Both the position numbers and the translations under genes were made by a program. Source: Linnemannia elongata (Eukaryota > Mortierellomycota > Mortierellomycetes > Mortierellales > Mortierellaceae). From it: a DNA stretch of 64,000 nucleotides. How positions within the stretch are numbered: the first letter of the stretch is position 1; every line of letters begins with the position of its first letter. Positions 61,636 through 64,000 of the stretch are shown here, piece after piece. A model generated the notes under the pieces. The model had not been told where the DNA came from. It was given only the letters and a program-made list of their open reading frames with translations, and did not search any database. The stretch covers positions 372,001 through 436,000 of the forward strand of contig JAXBDG010000022.1 in NCBI GenBank assembly GCA_036320915.1, given 5' to 3'.

Positions 61636-64000
61636 CCTGCTGCTGCTGGCGACGACGATTCAACATATCCTGATACATCAGCTGCTGGGCTCGCTCCAAA
61701 GTGGCCACGCCTTGCTGCTGCTGAGACAACGGCAACGTCGTGAATGCATAGGGCAACTGAAGCTGAGAAGGATCCATTCCAGTCGGGATAGCTCCCAAAC
61801 CAGTCTGGATGGTGTCCTGCTGCTGATGCATCGACATTTGTTGTTGTTGCTGTTGTTGGTGCTGTTGCTGCAAGATGTTCTGAGGTGTAGCAAAACTCTG
61901 ATGACCGGACGAGTGAAGTGCCTTGGATGACTTTTGCTGCTGCTTCTGCTTGGCGGACTGGGGTCGGGCGGAGTGAGCCTCAGCCAATTGAGACTGTGCT
62001 GCAGCTGCAGCTCCTTTGGCGTCAGACGAGAACCGGCGTTGACGTTTCGGGAACGTGTGCGACGAGGGGAAGGCACTCGACGTGGCACTGTTGGCAGGGC
62101 CATTGGATCCAGTGCCGCCGTTTCCATTGATGGGCGTCATGGGCTCAATTCCAGTTCCGTTAGCTCCTCCTGTGGGCGTTGTTGGGGCAGAGTTGGCATT
62201 CGCAGCCGATTGGAGACCAGCCTTGGGGAGGTTGATATTCATACCATCCTTCTTCTCCTGAGCTCCGGCCATCGAGTTCAGTTCAACACTCTTGCGGCGC
62301 TGGGCGGCCTTGGTCGGCTTGCCGGTAGGTGCTGGCATCTCCTCTGCAGGCTTGGGGTGAGCTACATCGGCGCCTGCGCCTTCTGAGTGCTCCCCGTTGG
62401 GGTGGGCAGTATTATTGTTTTGCCCGTTGCGATTACGCTTCTTGATGACATCGGTCTTGAGGCTAAGGGGTCGAACAACGCCGTGGAGCTTCAAGAACAG
62501 ACCGCAGGCGTTGCAGAGTGGAAGACCTTCGGGGTTACGGCGCCAAAGAGGGGTGGTTTGGGTGTTGCAGTTGGTGCACTTTGTGGGTATCAAGGTAGCC
62601 GCGTTTCCATCCGTTCCAGAATTAGACAGTGAAGACTCTGAGGTGTTGGCGTGCTGCATGACCGAGGAGCTCGATGCTTCAGCCGACTCGTCTGATCCTG
62701 CCTTGGCTCCAGTGCCCTCGGATTTGCCATCCGTAGAGGCACGACCTTGGGCACGAGGACGCTTGCCGGGGACTACCGATCCTGACGAAGTTGGCGGCGT
62801 CTTCTTGGTGGTGGTCGAAGGATTGTCAGATGTCCAGCCAGCATCCTGCTGGTTAGAGTTCAAAGACCGCTGCGCGGCCGGAGCAGATGTCCGTTCCGTT
62901 TCATCCGTATCCATATCGACCTCTTCCCTCACATCCGAATCCGACGACGCCTGGTTCATGTTGCTACCGGAACCATCAAAGGACTGTGATGCCTCGTTGA
63001 AGAATGATCCTCCTGGGCCAGTAAAGGGAAGAAGTTGGGCTGGATTGATGAACCCAGCGGGACCACCGGGGCCGGCGCCAAGGTCGTTGGAGGGGTTGAA
63101 GAACTGGGCATTCAGCATGTCGGGGTCCTGCATGAATCCTGCACCTCCATCCACGCCACCAAAATTCATCATCGAGATAAGGTCGCTGTAATTGACGTCG
63201 CCAAATCCGTTTCCTGCTTGCTGCATCTGTTGCTGCAACTGCAATTGGTGCTGAATCATCTGCTGCTGCTGTTGGAACTGCTGCTGCTGTTGTTGTTGCT
63301 GTTGTTGCTGTTGCTGCTGCTGCTGCTGCTGGTGTTGAGCCGCTGCTGCGAGAAGGTATTCGGGATAGAACATTTGTTGGTTTGGTGATGTCAGTGGGTT
63401 GCCGCTAATGAGAGCCTCCGCAGAATAGTCGGTCATGCCTTCGCTCGTCACGCCCATCGAAGATCCGCCAGCCATGTTAGCCAACAGTTTCTTTTGGGTA
63501 GGTGATTCTTGCTTAACTGGAACGCCATCATCTCGTGAGCTAGACTTGGGCCGGTCAGTGGAATGACTTGGGAAGACAGTGGTCGGAGAGGAAGGTCGGG
63601 AAGACTCAATGTCAGAGTCACCAGAGGAGGCGTCGTGCGGGATATTGATGCTGCCAAGGTACGGGTTGGAAATAGGGGTGCGGAAGTTCCCTGCTGCTGC
63701 TGACTGCATATTGGACTGTTTGGCAGACTGCAGTTTTTCCGAAGGTGTGGACTAGCAGATCATAAACATAACAAACAAACCAAAAAAAAGAAAGATGTTC
63801 GAATTTGGCGTCAGGAGATGGGATACATAGGTGGGTTGCATATTCACAACATGCATATCCACATAAACCCATTTCCACGAAGCCAAGTAGTATTTTGAAT
63901 CCATACCTTTCCTTGATAGCTGGATAGCCGTTGGTTGCTGTTCCGTGAGCTGTTGGAATGGCCCGATTTACTTCCTGTTGAACTCCGTGAGAGGGTCGGC
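61064..64000 (-). CDS. GATA-type transcription factor, AreA/NIT2-like nitrogen regulator (5' end outside the window)
   Basis: Two exons are visible: 64000-63907 (partial, frame from 63999) and 63751-61064. The gene continues beyond the window. The single zinc finger at about 62425-62580 reads [20 protein letters not shown] then [13 protein letters not shown], a type IV C-x2-C-x17-C-x2-C finger, followed by the basic tail VIKKRNR; this is almost identical to AreA, NIT2 and Gat1. Around it lie long Gln runs (61430-61660 and 63220-63340) and acidic, Ser-rich patches that could be activation regions. AreA-type factors switch on genes for secondary nitrogen sources. The ATG at 63709 is internal: the frame is open upstream and a splice acceptor at 63752 joins it to the upstream exon in phase 0. 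Confidence 0.92.

Noticed and set aside
61073..61930. Leu-rich 285-aa frame on the plus strand
   Set aside because: It is the antisense shadow of the CAG/CAA-rich poly-Gln coding part of the GATA gene.

Overview
The window is nuclear DNA from a filamentous fungus, most probably an early-diverging lineage of the Mortierella type (Mortierellomycota). The evidence is intron-rich protein genes with short introns (mostly 75-130 nt, GT-AG plus a few GC-AG), long poly(A)/poly(T) runs in introns and spacers, CAG/CAA-rich regulatory genes, spliceosomal microexons, eukaryotic tRNAs, and the fungal gene set itself (Snf1, Ada2, an AreA/NIT2-type GATA factor, Fta4/CENP-U-like). The lineage is inferred; no rRNA or barcode is present. 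I rebuilt 15 protein genes exon by exon. For each full-length model the exon lengths sum to a multiple of three and the phases agree at every junction.

Layout. 1-2.8 kb: no convincing gene, only one possible small first exon. 2.8-4.6 kb (-): MIC26/MIC27-like MICOS subunit. 5.8-8.5 kb (+): Dal5/Tna1-type permease with two microexons. 9.1-13.3 kb (+): Snf1/AMPK alpha kinase, convergent with an F-BAR/RhoGAP gene (13.4-17.4 kb, -). 18.3-20.7 kb (+): ADA2. 21.0-23.2 kb (+): neurochondrin family. 23.2-26.9 kb: a repeat-rich island with a duplicated element tail, a tRNA-Leu(AAG), a G-rich 22-bp tandem repeat, a decayed Helitron-type helicase and a degenerate T/G-rich array, followed directly by a 12-cysteine secreted peptide gene. 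27.7-31.9 kb (-): PCF11, divergent from a Fta4/CENP-U-like gene (32.5-33.6 kb, +). 35.5-41.1 kb (+): CEP104, convergent with a HAUS5/augmin-like coiled-coil gene (41.3-44.1 kb, -), itself divergent from DNAJC11 (44.3-47.0 kb, +). 47.2 kb: tRNA-Met (-). 49.6-54.9 kb: two tandem FAD monooxygenase paralogues. 55.1-57.9 kb (-): an intronless KY/Cyk3-type transglutaminase-like gene. 58.9-60.8 kb (+): SLC35G/EamA transporter. 61.1 kb to the window end (-): GATA factor, 5' end outside the window.

Themes. Most genes are core cell machinery: signalling, SAGA, mRNA 3' end formation, mitochondrial inner-membrane architecture, microtubules and kinetochore. Two pairs stand out. MIC26/27 and DNAJC11 both belong to the MICOS/MIB system. 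CEP104 and a HAUS5-like gene lie tail to tail. The accessory content is concentrated in 23.2-27.2 kb and in the tandem monooxygenases at 49.6-54.9 kb. I saw no operon-like arrangement, CRISPR array, virus genome or intact mobile element.
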